Positions 32,388 to 44,673 of a stretch of 64,000 nt of DNA are shown piece by piece. A program made the translations under genes and the position numbers. The DNA comes from Liolophura sinensis (lineage: Eukaryota; Mollusca; Polyplacophora; Chitonida; Chitonidae). The number at the start of each line of letters is the position of its first letter. Position 1 is the stretch's first letter. The stretch covers positions 7,435,338 to 7,499,337 of the forward strand of contig NC_088302.1 of assembly GCF_032854445.1 (NCBI RefSeq). The letters run 5' to 3'. A model generated the notes under the pieces. It did no database searches, had not been told where the DNA came from, and worked only from the letters and a program-made list of their open reading frames with translations.

Positions 32388-32731
32388 CAATGAGTGGGTG
32401 AGGGATTGGGGTTTAACGTCGTATTTAACTAAATTTGTCACATGACGACGAAGGAGTCCTTCGAGTGCATGTAATGTGCCTCCTTGTTGCAGGACGGATT
32501 TCCACTGCTCTTTTATCTAGTGCCGCTTCACTGAGACGACTTACCAAAGACAAGTAAGCCGACCCATCCGAGCCATTATACTGATACGGGTCAACCAGTC
32601 ATTGCACTATCTCCTTAATGCTGGACGCCACGCGAGGAGTTACAACTTTCTCTTTTAAGGTCTTAGGTGACCGACCCAGGACTGACCTTCCCGAAGCGGA
32701 CGCTCTACCAACGGTGCTATCGGGGCCAGTC
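32388..32731 (-). mobile_element. SINE family B, full length
   Basis: Reverse complement reads head CACCGTTGGTAGAGCGTCC, TCGGTCACCTAAGACCTTAA, CAGTATAATGGCTCGGATGG, CACATTACATGCACTCGAAG, then TACGACGTTAAACCCCAATC. Flanked by GAGCTAAAT (32379-32387) and GAGCTGAAT (32732-32740), a 9-bp target-site duplication with one change. Confidence 0.88.
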
Positions 32732-32812
32732 GAGCTGAATGAAGTCATTATATTGTCATGATCATGGCATAATAATAATACTTGACGTATATCACAGTGA
32801 CATCGCCTACAT

Positions 32813-34159
32813 ATATATATCGTCTTATGGGCGCTAAATGGAAGGCTATAACTTTGCGCTTTATTATCGCGCTTCTCACCCTTGCCTTGTTAAACACGGC
32901 CAAGAGGCTTCCACTAGACTCTGCCGCAAGGATCCAGGGTAATTTTAAGGACGTATAAAAGGGTGTGTAACTGACTTGAAGACAGTCCTTTTAACACTAC
33001 ATATGATTTGCCAAATACCGTTGTTCAAAGGCCAAATGTTTAGTTCAAATAATATTATGCAAATTAGTATGTAAAATATTAACATTGCTTGATGAACTGA
33101 TATACGAAGGAGTTACTTACTGGATTATAAATAAATATTTTTGGGTTACGTTTGCAAACTTTACACAGATTCTCATATACACCAAATATAATCTTCGGTG
33201 TTCTTTTCTTTCATTTTTACAATAATTGTTTGCTGTCAAGCTCAAAAATCGCTATCCAAAGCCTACAACTTGTCCTTGATTATATTTCGAATATCCATGG
33301 TCACTTCCTATCCCTGATTTACCATGCTGACTTTATTACTGTTAAAATGGAGCCTTGATCAAAGTACCCAAAGAGGCAGACTGGTTTAATGGTGGTCTTT
33401 GAAAGGTTTTAAATGAATCACTTGGTGATAAACTGATGCATTACATAATCCAGTCTATACATCCTGAATTGCTTGCAGCAAGCCTTACCTAACCCTAACC
33501 TTGAATTGTGACATCGCCGTATAAATCTTGACAAAAGTCTGTTTCGCCTTTTTTCTGTAATTTGATGAACTCTGATACTGGATGACAAGCTGTATATTCC
33601 TCATTAGAGCCCAAGGTGTACATGTAGAAATCAGACTATGTCTGCCTACAATGAAGTCTCAAAACAATACAAAATGTTAAATGCTGTAAAATCTAGTGCA
33701 AACATTGTGTACTTATAACCTTGTGGCGGAACCCATGCCACGAATCACAGACCTGAGGTCAGACTCCAGCAGCTGACCTGACCGAGGACAAACGCCCATT
33801 TCATTCACCATTACATCCCGAGAAGGGGCGCGTGACGTCATATAAAATACTAAGAATAAATTAATAAATAAATTAAAGTCGGCGTATATTGTACGTGTGG
33901 CAACACCAGAAAGGGGAGAGAACTCTTCCCTACATAGTGCTCTTTCACAACGCAAGAAGAGCTTATCAGGCGTACAAAGCCATTTCATTAACTTACATGT
34001 AACAGACAGAATACTTTCAGCGTCTTTCGTGAAGCGCAATCGTATATTTCTGAGCTCCGCGTAGCCCATATAAAGCTTATAGATAGGCGCAATGGTACCA
34101 CAGACTGAATTGTAAGTCTTCGCAGTCAAGTCATTTCAGGATATTCACTACACTGTATT
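32813..34159. other. Intergenic, nothing identified
   Basis: A minus-strand open frame of 138 codons at 33713-34129 has no recognisable domain. It contains long low-complexity AT parts, so I do not call it a gene. Confidence 0.4.
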
Positions 34160-34312
34160 AATTTATTTATTTGGTTGGTGTTTTACGCCGTACTCAAGAA
34201 TATTTCACTTATACGACGGTGGCCAGAATTATGATGGGAGGAAACCGGGCAGTGCCCGGGGGAAACCCACGACCATTTGCAGGTTGCTGCAAGACCTTCC
34301 CACGTACAGCAC
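34160..34312 (-). mobile_element. SINE family A, head missing
   Basis: Clean copy: GTTTTACGCCGTACTCAAGA, ATTTCACTTATACGACGGTG, GAAACCCACGACCATTTGCA, stopping at CACGTACAGC. Confidence 0.93.
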
Positions 34313-34634
34313 TATATTAAAAGTGGAAAAAAAACATGAAAATGGCATAAAGTCAGATGAAAAGAGTGCGAAAAGCTGTAAATGAAGACGTCATAATTTT
34401 TTCTTTCAAAAAGAAAATGACACTTGAAAATAATTTTTGTATGGTGGGTATTTGGGACCACCTTTTGGTATATATAGTCTTTGTGTTATAATATCATAGC
34501 TGAGGATGTAACACATGGTAAATAAATGTATTTATGTCTATTAAATGTGGCTAAACACACTATTCAGAGCAATTCTAGAGAAGTGGCGTCTAATAAATTG
34601 CAACTGAAACCACTGCATTTAATTTACCAAGAAA

Positions 34635-34735
34635 AGCCATGGTGTTAAAAAGGGTAAAGCTGCTATGGTTTAAGCATTTATGTGAACAGATAGAATAAAA
34701 CCCTACCTGAGATAAATTGATACAATCCGGGCATG
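34635..34735. repeat. Dispersed repeat family R copy 2
   Basis: GCCATGGTGTTAAAAAGGGT, TTTAAGCATTTATGTGAACA and AATAAAACCCTACCTGAGAT, matching 36935-37022 and more distantly 63345. Confidence 0.6.
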
Positions 34736-35925
34736 ACAGTCCAAACTATATCGCAGACCATGACAGTCTTGACTGTAACACAAGTCGTGACTGTACAGAC
34801 TAACATAGACCGTGACCGTCCAGACTAACACAGAGCGTGGCTGTCCACACTAAAACAGATCGTGGTAGTCCAGACTACCACCGAGCATTGCAGTCCAAAC
34901 TATAACGCATAGCGTGGCAGTCCAGACGAACACAGAGAGTGACAGTCCACACTATCATGCAGAAAGTGACTGTCCAGGCTAACACAGGACGTGACTGTCT
35001 AGACTAACAAAGAGCGTGACAGCCCAGACTACCACAGAATGTGACTGTCCAGACTGTCACAGAGTGTGACTGACAAGACTAACACAGAGCGTGACTGTCA
35101 AGACTAACAAAGAGCGTTATTCTCCATACTAACAAAGAGCGAGACAGTCCAGATTACAACAGGGCATGAGAGTCCAGACTATAACACATAGCGTGACAGT
35201 CCAGACTACCCCAGAGCATGACAGTCCAGACTACCACAGAGCATGGCAGTCCACACTATAACGCAGAGCGTGACAGTCCAGACGAACACAGAGAGTCACA
35301 GTCCAGACTATAATGCGGAGCGTGACTGTCGCGGCTAACAAAGAGCGTGACTGTCCTGACTAACTCAGAACGTGATTGTCCAGACTACCACAAAGCATGA
35401 GAGTTCAGACTATAAAAAAGAACGTGACAGTTTAGATTAACACAGAGCGTGACTGTCAAGACTAACAAAGAGCCTGACAGTCCGGACTATAACACAAAAC
35501 GTGACTGTTAAAAACTAACAGAGTGTGACTGTCAGACTAACTCAGAGCGTGACTGTCCAGACTAACACAGAGCGTGACTGACAACACTAACAAAGAGCCT
35601 GACTTTCCAGACTAACAGAGCGTGACTTTCCAGACTAAAACAGAGCGTGACTGTCCAGACTAACAAAGAGCCTGACAGCCCAGACTAACACAGAGCCTGA
35701 CTGTCAAGACTAACACAGAGCGTGACTGTCCAGACTAACACAGAGCGTGACTGACAACACTAACAAAGAGCCTGACTTTCCAGACTAACAGAGCGTGACT
35801 TTCCAGAATATAACACAGAGCGTGACTGTCCAGACTAACACAGAGCGTGACTGACAACACTAACAAAGAGCCTGACAGTCCAGGCTAACACAGAGCGTGA
35901 TCAACTGTCTAGACTACCACGGAAT
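34735..35925. repeat. ~25-bp satellite array 1
   Basis: Unit AGACTAACACAGAGCGTGAC plus TGTCC, with variants (TATAACGC, CATGACAG, TACCACAG) and small length changes. About 45 copies inside duplication unit 1. Confidence 0.95.
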
Positions 35926-36569
35926 GGGAAGAAAAATGAACTTCTAACACATACTATGTGAGAATAAGAATTCGTATATGGCGTAGATAGCATATTATCC
36001 AAGCCTAAATGTGCACGTAGTTTTAGTTTCGGTTGTTTTTTTTTGTTTTGTTTGCTTTTGCTTTATGACTGTGTCATCTTGACATTTAGTTGAGAATCTG
36101 ATATGGACTTCATTTTCTATTCTTATTTTTAGAGCGATATTGCCTGATGTAATGGAAGATAAATGCACTCAACAACAGGCGCAATGGAAAATTACTAACA
36201 CTTACACGTGTGTTACTATGGCAACTGTAGTTAAAGAGCTGTAACCATGTTAAGGTGTCCTGCTGTCGATAACCAGTGGAAAATTACCAGGAGCTCGTTT
36301 AACCACGTCGTTTCGGGTCACGTGGTTTTGCAGCCAGGGACTCTGTCATGTTAAAACATATGGAGAACCAAGATAATAAAATGTACATGAACCTTTCTTT
36401 ATTGAAAGTAGTCTTCGCTCTTGGTAACCCCGCACTAGCAGACTTATCATTAGATGTCATATCATCATAGTATTATATATCATCAGCTGTAAATGAGGCA
36501 AAGCTCAAACATATGTTACTTGAAAATAATATTCGTATGGTGGGTATTTGGGACCCCCTTTTGGTATAT

Positions 36570-36726
36570 ATATTTATTTATTTGATTGGTGTTTTACGCC
36601 GTACTCAAGAATATTTCACTTATACGACGGTGGCCAGCATTATGGTGGGAGAAAACCGGGCAGAGCCCGGGGGAAAACCACGACCATTTGCAGGTTGTTG
36701 CCAGACCTTCTCACTTACAGCCGGAG
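36570..36726 (-). mobile_element. SINE family A inserted only in duplication unit 2
   Basis: The insertion point in unit 1 reads TTTTGGTATATATAGTC; in unit 2 GGTATATATA precedes and follows the SINE, giving a 10-bp target-site duplication. The head is truncated at CAGCCGGAGG. The insertion therefore post-dates the duplication. Confidence 0.93.
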
Positions 36727-36934
36727 GTGGTATATATAGTCAAAGTATATAGTATTATGTAGTATTATATAGGATTATGTGTAATAATATCATAAATGAG
36801 GATGTAACGCATGTTAAATAAATATATTTATGTGTATTAAATATGGCTAAACACACTATTCAGAGGAATTCTAGATAAGTGACGTCTAATAAATTGCAAC
36901 TGAAACCACTGCTTTTAATTTACCAAGAAAAGCC

Positions 36935-37022
36935 ATGGTGTTAAAAAGGGTAAAGCTGCTATGGTTTAAGCATTTATGTGAACAGGTAGAATAAAACCCT
37001 ACCTGAGATAAATTGATAAATA
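36935..37022. repeat. Dispersed repeat family R copy 3
   Basis: Duplicate of the copy at 34635, carried by the segmental duplication; both sit directly at the start of the 25-bp array. Confidence 0.6.
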
Positions 37023-38560
37023 TCCAGACTATATCGCAGACCATGACAGTCTTGACTGTAACACAAGGCGTGACTGTACAGACTAACATAGACCGTGACC
37101 GTCCAGTCTAACACAGAGCGTGGCTGTCCACACTAAAACAGATCGTGACAGTCCAGACTACCACAGAGTATGACAGACCAGACTATAACACACAGTGTGA
37201 CAGTCCAGACTACTTCAGAGCATGACAGTCTAGACTACCCCAGAGCATGACAGTCCAGAATACCACAGAGCGTGACAGTCCAAACTACCACTGAGAATGA
37301 CAACCCAGACTAAATTGCAGAGCATGACAGTTCAGACAATAACGCAGAGCGTGACTTTCCAGACTAACACAGTGTGTGAGTGTTAAGCCTAACACAGAGC
37401 GTGACAGTCTGGACAACTACAGAGCATGACAGTTCAGACTATAACGCACGGAATGACAGTCAAGACAAACATAGAGTTTGACAGTTCAGGCCAACACAAA
37501 GCATAACAGTCCTGACTGTAAAACAGAGCATGACAGTCCAGACTACCATTGAGGATAACGCAGAGCGTGACAGTCCAGACTACCACAGAGCATGGCAGTC
37601 CAAACTATAACGCAGAGCATGACAGTCCAGACGAACACAGAGAGTGACAGTCCACACTATAATGCCGAGCGTGACTGTCCAGGCTAACACAGGGTGTAAC
37701 TGTCCAGACTAACTCAGAGCGTGATTGTCCAGACTACGACAGGGCATGGCAGTCCAGACTATAACACAGAACGTGACAGCCCAGACTGCCACAGAATGTG
37801 ATTGTCCAGACTAATACAGAGTGTGAATGATAAGACTAACAAAGATTGTCCAGACGACGACAGGGCATAACAGTCCAGACTATAACACAGAACGTGACAG
37901 CCCAAACTACCACAAAGCATGGCAGCCTAGACCATCAGAAAATACGACAGTCCAGACTAACACAGAGCGAGACAGTCCAGACTTCGACAGAACATGGCAG
38001 TCCAGATTATAACACAGTTCGTGACAGTCCAGGCTAACACAGAGCGTGACTGTCTAGACTAACACAGAGCGTGACTTTCCAGACTAACAGAGCGTGACTT
38101 TCCAGACTAAAACAGAGCGTGAGTGTCCAGACTAACAAAGAGCCTGACAGTCCAGGCTAACACAGAGCCTAACTGTCAAGACTAACACAGAGCCTGACTG
38201 TCCAGACTAACACAGAGCGTGAGAGTCCAGACTATAAAAAAGAACGTGACAGTCTAGATTAACACAGAGCGTGACTGTCAAGACTAACAAAGAGCCTGAC
38301 AGTCCGGACTATAACACAAAACGTGACTGTTAAAACTAACAGAGTGTGACTGTCCAGACTAACACAGAGCGTGACTGTCCAGACTAACACAGAGCGTGAC
38401 TGACAACACTAACAAAGAGCCTGACTTTCCAGACTAACAGAGCGTGACTTTCCAGAATAACACAGAGCGTGAGTGTCCAGACTAACACAGAGCGTGACTG
38501 ACAACACTAACAAAGAGCCTGACAGTCCAGGCTAACACAGAGCGTGATCAACTGTCTAGA
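37023..38560. repeat. ~25-bp satellite array 2
   Basis: Same unit as the array at 34735, about 60 copies, in duplication unit 2. The 3' part (about the last 350 bp) matches array 1 closely, while the 5' part has more reordered variants. Confidence 0.95.
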
Positions 38561-39224
38561 CTACCACGGAATGGGAAGAAAAATGAACTTCTAACACATA
38601 CTATGTGAGAATAAGAATTCGTATATGGCGTAGATAGCATATTATCCAAGCCTAAATGTACACGTAGTTTTAGTTTCGGTTGTTTTTTTGTTTTGTTTGC
38701 TTTTGCTTTATGTCTGTGTCTTCTTGACATTTAGTTGAGAATCTGATATGGACTTCATTTTCTATTTTTTTTTTAGAGCGATATTGCCTGACGTAATGGA
38801 AGATAAATGCACTCAACAACAGGCGCAATGGAAAATTACTAATACTTACACGTGTGTTACCATGGCAGCTGTAGTTTAAGAGCTGTAACGATGTAAAGGT
38901 GTCCTGCTGTCGACAGCCAGTGGAAAATTACCAGGAGCTCGTTTAACCACATCGTTATTGGTCACGTGGTTTTGCAGCCTGGGGCTCTGTCATGTTAAAA
39001 CATATGGAGAACCAAGATAATAAAATGTACATGAACCTTTCTTTATTGAAAGTAGTCTTCGCTCTTGGTAACCCCGCACTAGCAGACTTATCATTAGATA
39101 TCATACCATCATAGTACTACATATCAACAGTTACAAATGAGGCGAAGCTCAAACATATGTTACTATTTATTTTCGGTTCATTACTGTGGAGTTACTTAAA
39201 GTGTACAATAGCAGTAGTTAACAT

Positions 39225-39325
39225 GTGAGTGAGTGCTTGGAGTTTAACGTCGTACTTAACATTTTTTCAGTCATATGACGACGAAGGAGTCCAAAGAGTG
39301 CATGTAATGTGCCTCCTTCGTGCAT
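39225..39325 (-). mobile_element. SINE family B, 3' end only
   Basis: GAGTTTAACGTCGTACTTAA, TCATATGACGACGAAGGAGT and GTGCATGTAATGTGCCTCCT, the 3' segment of the family seen at 32388 and 50461. Confidence 0.85.
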
Positions 39326-40959
39326 CAAGTTTGATCTGGATTCACAGTTAGAATGATGGCTGCACAGTGAGGATAAGTCTGGAGACCTCTGACTCGCTTA
39401 ATGGTGCTAACCTGGTATTTATCGTAGGGCAGTACATGTATAGTATACATTTGGTATATAGCGACGGTTATGTGTATTGAGAAAGCATCCAGCCCTTCGC
39501 CAGGTATCTAATTTTACGTACATGTAGGCCCAATTAGCAGTGAGTTAGGCAACTAAATATACAGGCTCACGAAACATAGGTAGATCACCAATATATTATT
39601 AGGGGTTCAATGTCGAACCCCTGTTGTTTTATTTCACCATTTTTTTTCTAGATTAATCAGAAAGTAATTGCATGTAAATCAAACAAATTTAGTCACGTTA
39701 TAAACATTTACCGATCCTAACTCACGTGTCCTTGCGACCGTTTAGTGTATAATGGCACCCTTTTATGGAAATTTTCTTGTGAAAAATCGCTAAATCCACC
39801 AGCGCCAAATGTCAACAAGCAACGTGAACATACCATTTACAACCCCCCACCCATGCACTTCTCTGAGCGAGCGTCGTTTCGCATTTTTCCTATCCGATAT
39901 TTGATTAATATATTGTTGGAGTTTACGCCACATATATTTAAATCAAAAGCTTATAAATATTAACAGCAGCCGTTCTTCTACGAGCTATGTTTTACACAGG
40001 CGTACATATGTAAGCTAAATTAGGTTTTTCTTCTATAAACTAAAGATCTTATTCATTTAAGTCTGTGTAATAAACAGAACCGATATCCCAAATAAAAAAT
40101 CAAAAAAAAAAAAAAAAAGAAATCAAAACAATTCCTCAACAGATAAACAACAACAAAAAACTCAAAAGCCCCATAAAGCCATTACTTTAGTAAACCACTT
40201 GAATCGTGTATTGGCTGTCACATTTGCAGTTAGCGGCGTTGTAATAAACAGTTATTATAAGTGTTTCCTACATTCTTATATATTGAATACAGTGATTTTT
40301 GAAAACGTCTACAGAGATAGTAGCCTAAAAAGGCTCTTTCCATTCAGTCAATCACAACCTCTAAATATGTGCCTTTTAAATATTTACTTCCCTTCGTTAG
40401 TCACAAAGGAGTATGTGAACCGGGGTCAGATGCATCAGCCAAACCTCACATGGGCCAGTCGAAGGTATAAACTCACAGTGTACCGATATGTGCAAGCCTC
40501 CATGTTGTGCTATAGATGTTCCACATGGAACTACACAAGATCCAGGATCGGTAGGCTGAATTTTGCCTATGCCGTGTTATTGAAAACCCTATACTCTTCA
40601 AAAACCAGATCAGATGGTGGAAAATCTTACAGTGAATCCAAAACCAGCCATTGAAGTTTGTCTTTCTTGTGTAAGAATCCAGTTCCTTGGAGGCTCCTTC
40701 CATCTACAATGGTTAGGGTATGTTTCCTAAGAGTGTTACATTACGATTCTAACGGCCAAGCGTTACGCGCTACTCATATATACCTGCTGCACAGCGAAAT
40801 GAACTTTACAACGCTTGGAATGCAGAACAAGGTTTTCTCGTACACGGCTACTGGAACAAGAATAAATCTTTGGAAGGATTTCGTAAGCACCAAAAGCCTG
40901 ACTGTCAGGGCTTAGCAGTGCAAAGCAATTAATTCCCCCAACATCAACGTGAACACATA
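39326..40959. other. Intergenic, nothing identified
   Basis: An open frame of 151 codons at 40199-40654 on the plus strand has no recognisable domain and does not start with a convincing context. An A run lies at 40103-40120. Confidence 0.4.
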
Positions 40960-41170
40960 GGGACTGTCCTAAATGACCTAACACTTTGTCCAGATAAGTG
41001 CATTTTTAGAGGCAAATATGTATCTCAAAATATTATTTTGGGGGCTGAAAGTTACAATTTTCCAATAGAATATCATCCCATGTTCCTGGCAAACCTCAAG
41101 ACACCTTTCTAAAGTCAATAGAATTCTCAGAATCAAGAAAAATGGACAAGTAAGTCATGGACGAAATGTA
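40960..41170. repeat. Dispersed repeat family E, longest copy
   Basis: Contains TGCATTTTTAGAGGCAAATA, GAATATCATCCCATGTTCC and AACCTCAAGACACCTTTCTA; reversed relative to the copies at 10763 and 20297. Confidence 0.6.
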
Positions 41171-42764
41171 TGGTCATAGGGTATATAAGTGGCACACTGG
41201 CACTCGAAAAACAAGACAATCTCCGTATGATTTTAAAACTTTTGGAAACATTCGATTTTGGGGGGGTGGAGGAGGGGGGGAATGGAGAGGGGTGTTGTAG
41301 GCGTAGGCATTGGTTTAAAATGTCAGACGCAGATGAAGATTCCAATTTTTTCAGACTACAAACTACGGACAAAACAAACATGAATAATTCACAATTATTG
41401 CGCCTGACATTTTCCGTGAAGCTAGCTAATAATGCATCCATTTTCAAACAAAGAAGATTCAACAATATGGCTTAGGTAGTTTGATGACTTCTTGGAGCCT
41501 CGATCAAGAATATTTTGTTGAGTTTCAGAGAATTCCAAACGTTACAGTAGATACAAGTGTTAGTGATACTCTGAGAAGTCTGAACCTTTTACTGATCAAC
41601 TCTATATACCAGTGTTGTAAGGGAGTGGCTGTTCAGGTAAAGTCAGTACATGTACAACCCAAAATACTGTCATTGATATGCTCTTTTAAGGCCCAACTGG
41701 ACCCAACTAAGCGCTCGTGTATGCGAAATAATAACACGGCTCAAACTGCCAGTGTGGCGTTAAGGGATGTCGGTATGGCAGAGAATGAGGCACGGAAATG
41801 ATCGGGATCACTAAACACACAGGAAGAGTTGTTAATTCTTGTTAGATAGGCTCTTGATGAAAGAATATAGTACAGCCGTCTTCGAGACTGTCTATACGGT
41901 GGACACAAAAGTCAGTAGAAAACTTGTGAATATGGTTCTTCTGGACATAACAAACGGTAACAACTTATTGGTGCCTCTTTACACTTCTTCCCATGAAAAC
42001 GCAGCAGAGCACTGAATAACTATACCATGTGCTGTGACATGTAAATACTATCACAGGCCGATATTTCATGAAGCTCTTGATCAGGGCCGGGTTGTTCAAA
42101 ACTGTTCTGACTTGATACCAGATTTAATTTTAAGCCAAGTCTTCAATTTTGTACATAGCCTACAAAAATTGTGCAACATTATATATTAAATATGAACTAA
42201 AACTCCTGATGACATACTTTAACTTTGGAGATCTGCATTGGCTGCTGAGCTTGGCTGAAAATTTAAATATACAACGTGACTTAATACCAGTCTTAGCTAA
42301 TGCGCTTTCGAACAACTTGGCCCTGGCGATTAATGCAAACCGGAATAAATCTAAATCAAAATCTATTTGATATGAGAGTAAAATTCGTGAGCAAAAACAG
42401 CGATGACCAAATTCTGTTAATTATTTAATTAGCAAATTATAACATTTTCCGACGCATTTCCGCTGCGTAAAACACAAAGCCTAAATATCTATTGTGTGGC
42501 CACTTTACCTAGGGGAAATGATCTCATCATTACATGAATATGCCATGCCCAAAATTTAAAATGCTCTACTGCGTGATTGATGTTAATTTATTGTTCAAGT
42601 TGAACTTAATTAACCTGTTCGTTGATGCAGAAGTATGTCAGTCTATACCATAGGCGAGTGACTTCTGGCAAAGTGGCTCCAGACAAGATGTTTTTAATTT
42701 TATATAATTGATGATGCTATTTTTGCCCGCGAGCTGTTGATCTGAGATCAAAAGGTAATATATA
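41171..42764. other. Intergenic, nothing identified
   Basis: Open frames of about 100 codons on both strands overlap (41133-41475), which suggests chance. A G-rich patch (GGGGGGGTGGAGGAGGGGGG) lies at 41261-41280. No gene is called. Confidence 0.4.
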
Positions 42765-43020
42765 CACTCCAAACAATATTCTGTTAAATATAACAGAAAA
42801 TCTGTTGTCTGACTGATGCTAGAATGTCTTCTGCTATTGAAGCAGATTATTCTGTTAAAAAGAACACACATATTCAATTTTTTCAAAATAAAAATTCTAC
42901 CAGACTAACAGAATATTATGTTGAATATGACAGGATATTTTGTGACAATGACCGAACTCATCCTAGCATCACTCAGATAATAAACTGTCTGTGAAAATTA
43001 TCAGATTAATTTTTCGAGTG
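42765..43020. mobile_element. TA-flanked MITE family M copy 2
   Basis: The ends CACTCCAAACAATATTCTGT and (reverse complement) CACTCGAAAAATTAATCTGA are inverted repeats that continue through CTGATGCTAGAATG and TGATGCTAGGATG. TA on both sides. Essentially a long palindrome, non-coding. Confidence 0.85.
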
Positions 43021-43767
43021 TACAACAGACAAAAATTAACCCTCCTATTGTTCCTGTATTAAGGCTCACGATGAAATAATATGACCATACTGAACAAAAT
43101 TAAAATTATGACACTTGTTTTTGCTCGCCACAGACAAAAAGACCATTGTGTAAAGGACGGGTAATAACCATCCCGTCTCCATGTAGATGCCTCTGTGTAT
43201 GTCACATTTCGAGCATCGGGTCAAAATCAAATATCTAACGTTTGCAAATAATACCAAATACAGACATTTTTGGCATCAGACGAAACAATCCAGAATTGCA
43301 TTGTATAGTTCTAGTATTTTTTCTAACTTTCACTCGAGGTTTTGGACTCTGAGTACAAAGCTGTACTTAGCATTATATTCTAAACAAGAAAACTTTTCTA
43401 GCTACATAATGATTAATTAATTGTAATTTGTTTTACTACGGATGCGTTTAACACTTCTTGCTAAACAGGCTCATGCGATTACCTGTATGCCATACAACGA
43501 CCTCACATGCTCACTGAAGTCGCAAATCTGACATGTTTTGGTCTGTATTTCAACTTTTTGAAATATCAGTTTCAAGCTCGATTGCTCGATATTCTATTAT
43601 GTGGGATTAAATACTAAAGAAAATATCATTGTCTTCAAGACAGTTACTGATACATTTCAGATTAGCGTCGATTCACAAGCTAAATTGCTAGTGTTGGCGT
43701 CCTATCTTATAGGTTTGCATTTTTATCTTGTGGGTATGTTTACATCCCTCTGACAATTGTTCAGATA

Positions 43768-44000
43768 CTCTCAAAAAATAATGTGTTAAATTTAGCAAAA
43801 TGTATTCTGTTATTAGACCAGATTGTTCTGTTAAATATAACAGACATATTCTATAAATTCAACATAACCATTCTATTAGGCTAACAGGATGTCATGTTGA
43901 ATATGACAAAATATTGTGTCATAATAACAGAATACATTCTAGCATCACTCAGACAACAGAATTTCTGTTAAATTTAAGGGATTCATTTTTTTTTTCAGTG
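43768..44000. mobile_element. TA-flanked MITE family M copy 3
   Basis: CTCTCAAAAAATAATGTGTT to TTTTTTTTTCAGTG, with TA on both sides. Internal CATTCTAGCATCACTCAGAC and AACAGAATTTCTGTT match the copy at 42765. Confidence 0.82.
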
Positions 44001-44407
44001 TACATGTAGTATACTGTATAACACGTGAACAAATGTGGATTGGTTTACCGCTCCCTGGACTGAAAACTGTTTCTTTATTGACCCTCTTCCGCTCCTGTCT
44101 AGGGTTATACTTTTGTAAGACAGTACTGAACGCATGTGGTTATCCCAGGAGAGAACAGATCGTTTGGTATCACACAACACTTAGCACAGCGCTATGTGCT
44201 TAGAATGCCCGAATTTTCCAACACTCCATTTCCTGAAACGCAACAGCAGGTTGTGAGACGGATTTACTCCTTACGTATTAAACTCGTCCCATATCCTCTG
44301 TCAGTCACAGCGAGCTGGCCCTGGGTACGCATCGTCCGCTTGCACGATCCGCTCTGATTACGACGGCTTCTATAGCGCAGTGCGTTACGGTCTGTTGCCT
44401 GCGGTTG

Positions 44408-44415
44408 TATATTAA
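44408..44415 (+). promoter_or_regulatory. Possible TATA-like element of the SLC6 gene
   Basis: TATATTAA lies 135 bp before the start codon at 44550, which would give a 5' leader of about 100 bases. Based on spacing only. Confidence 0.25.
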
Positions 44416-44502
44416 ACCCACTCGCCACGCATACAGCCTCGTGCCTCATGAGTTACACTGAATGGTACATGGGTCGTTAGCTACAGTGTGAATTACGGTT
44501 GG

Positions 44503-44622
44503 ATGCGGAGACAAGAAGAATCAATTCAAAGAGCTAAACGCCAAGCACAATGGAGAAAAATCCCAGACAAACGTGGGCAAACAAAGTGGATTTCTTGTTT
44601 GCAACTGTTGGAGCTGGGGTAG
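44503..44622 (+). promoter_or_regulatory. Overlapping upstream ORF at the SLC6 start
   Basis: An ATG at 44503 opens 39 codons ([17 protein letters not shown]...) in another frame and terminates at TAG 44620-44622, past the SLC6 start. If it is in the mRNA, it would compete with initiation at 44550. Confidence 0.4.
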
Positions 44623-44673
44623 GATTTGGAAATGTTTGGAGATTTCCGTACGTGTGTTATCGAAATGGCGGAG
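44550..44673 (+). CDS. SLC6 exon 1 (start, TM1)
   Basis: [20 protein letters not shown] then [20 protein letters not shown] and G. Donor GGAG|GTGAGA, phase 1. The unwound TM1 centre GFGN contributes substrate and sodium ligands in the family. Confidence 0.95.

Larger units (their letters stand above)
32012..32812. repeat. ~75-86-bp direct repeat, 3 copies split by insertions
   Basis: Copies at 32012-32099, 32325-32387 and 32741-32812 share GTCATTATATTGTCATG.ATC, GCATAATAATAATACTTGA and CACCATGACATCGCGAGCTA. The second copy is interrupted at its left edge by a 225-bp DNA transposon and at its right edge by a SINE. Confidence 0.8.
34424..36516 (+). repeat. Segmental tandem duplication, unit 1
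   Basis: Starts ACTTGAAAATAATTTTTGTA and ends GCTCAAACATATGTT. The same order (TATTTGGGACC, GAGGATGTAACACATG, a 25-bp satellite, AGAGCGATATTGCCTGA, CCTGCTGTCGA, ACATATGGAGAACCAAGATA, CCGCACTAGCAGACTTATCA) is repeated directly in unit 2. No protein gene recognised in either. Confidence 0.92.
36517..39165 (+). repeat. Segmental tandem duplication, unit 2
   Basis: Second copy, ~550 bp longer than unit 1 because of an inserted SINE (36570-36726) and a longer 25-bp array. Non-repeat parts stay close to unit 1 (for example CACGGAATGGGAAGAAAAAT and GGATATCAT-like differences only), so the duplication is fairly recent. Confidence 0.92.

Noticed and set aside
33486-33504. Telomere-like CCTAACCCTAACC
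   Set aside because: Only about two units; too short to mean anything.
33713-34129. 138-codon minus-strand open frame
   Set aside because: No recognisable domain or splice pattern, and AT-rich low-complexity middle. Could be chance; not supported as a gene.
34735-38560. CRISPR-like array appearance
   Set aside because: The repeats have no constant-length unique spacers and lie in an animal genome; they are satellite DNA.
40199-40654. 151-codon plus-strand open frame
   Set aside because: No domain recognised; a minus-strand frame overlaps it, and there are no supporting exons nearby.
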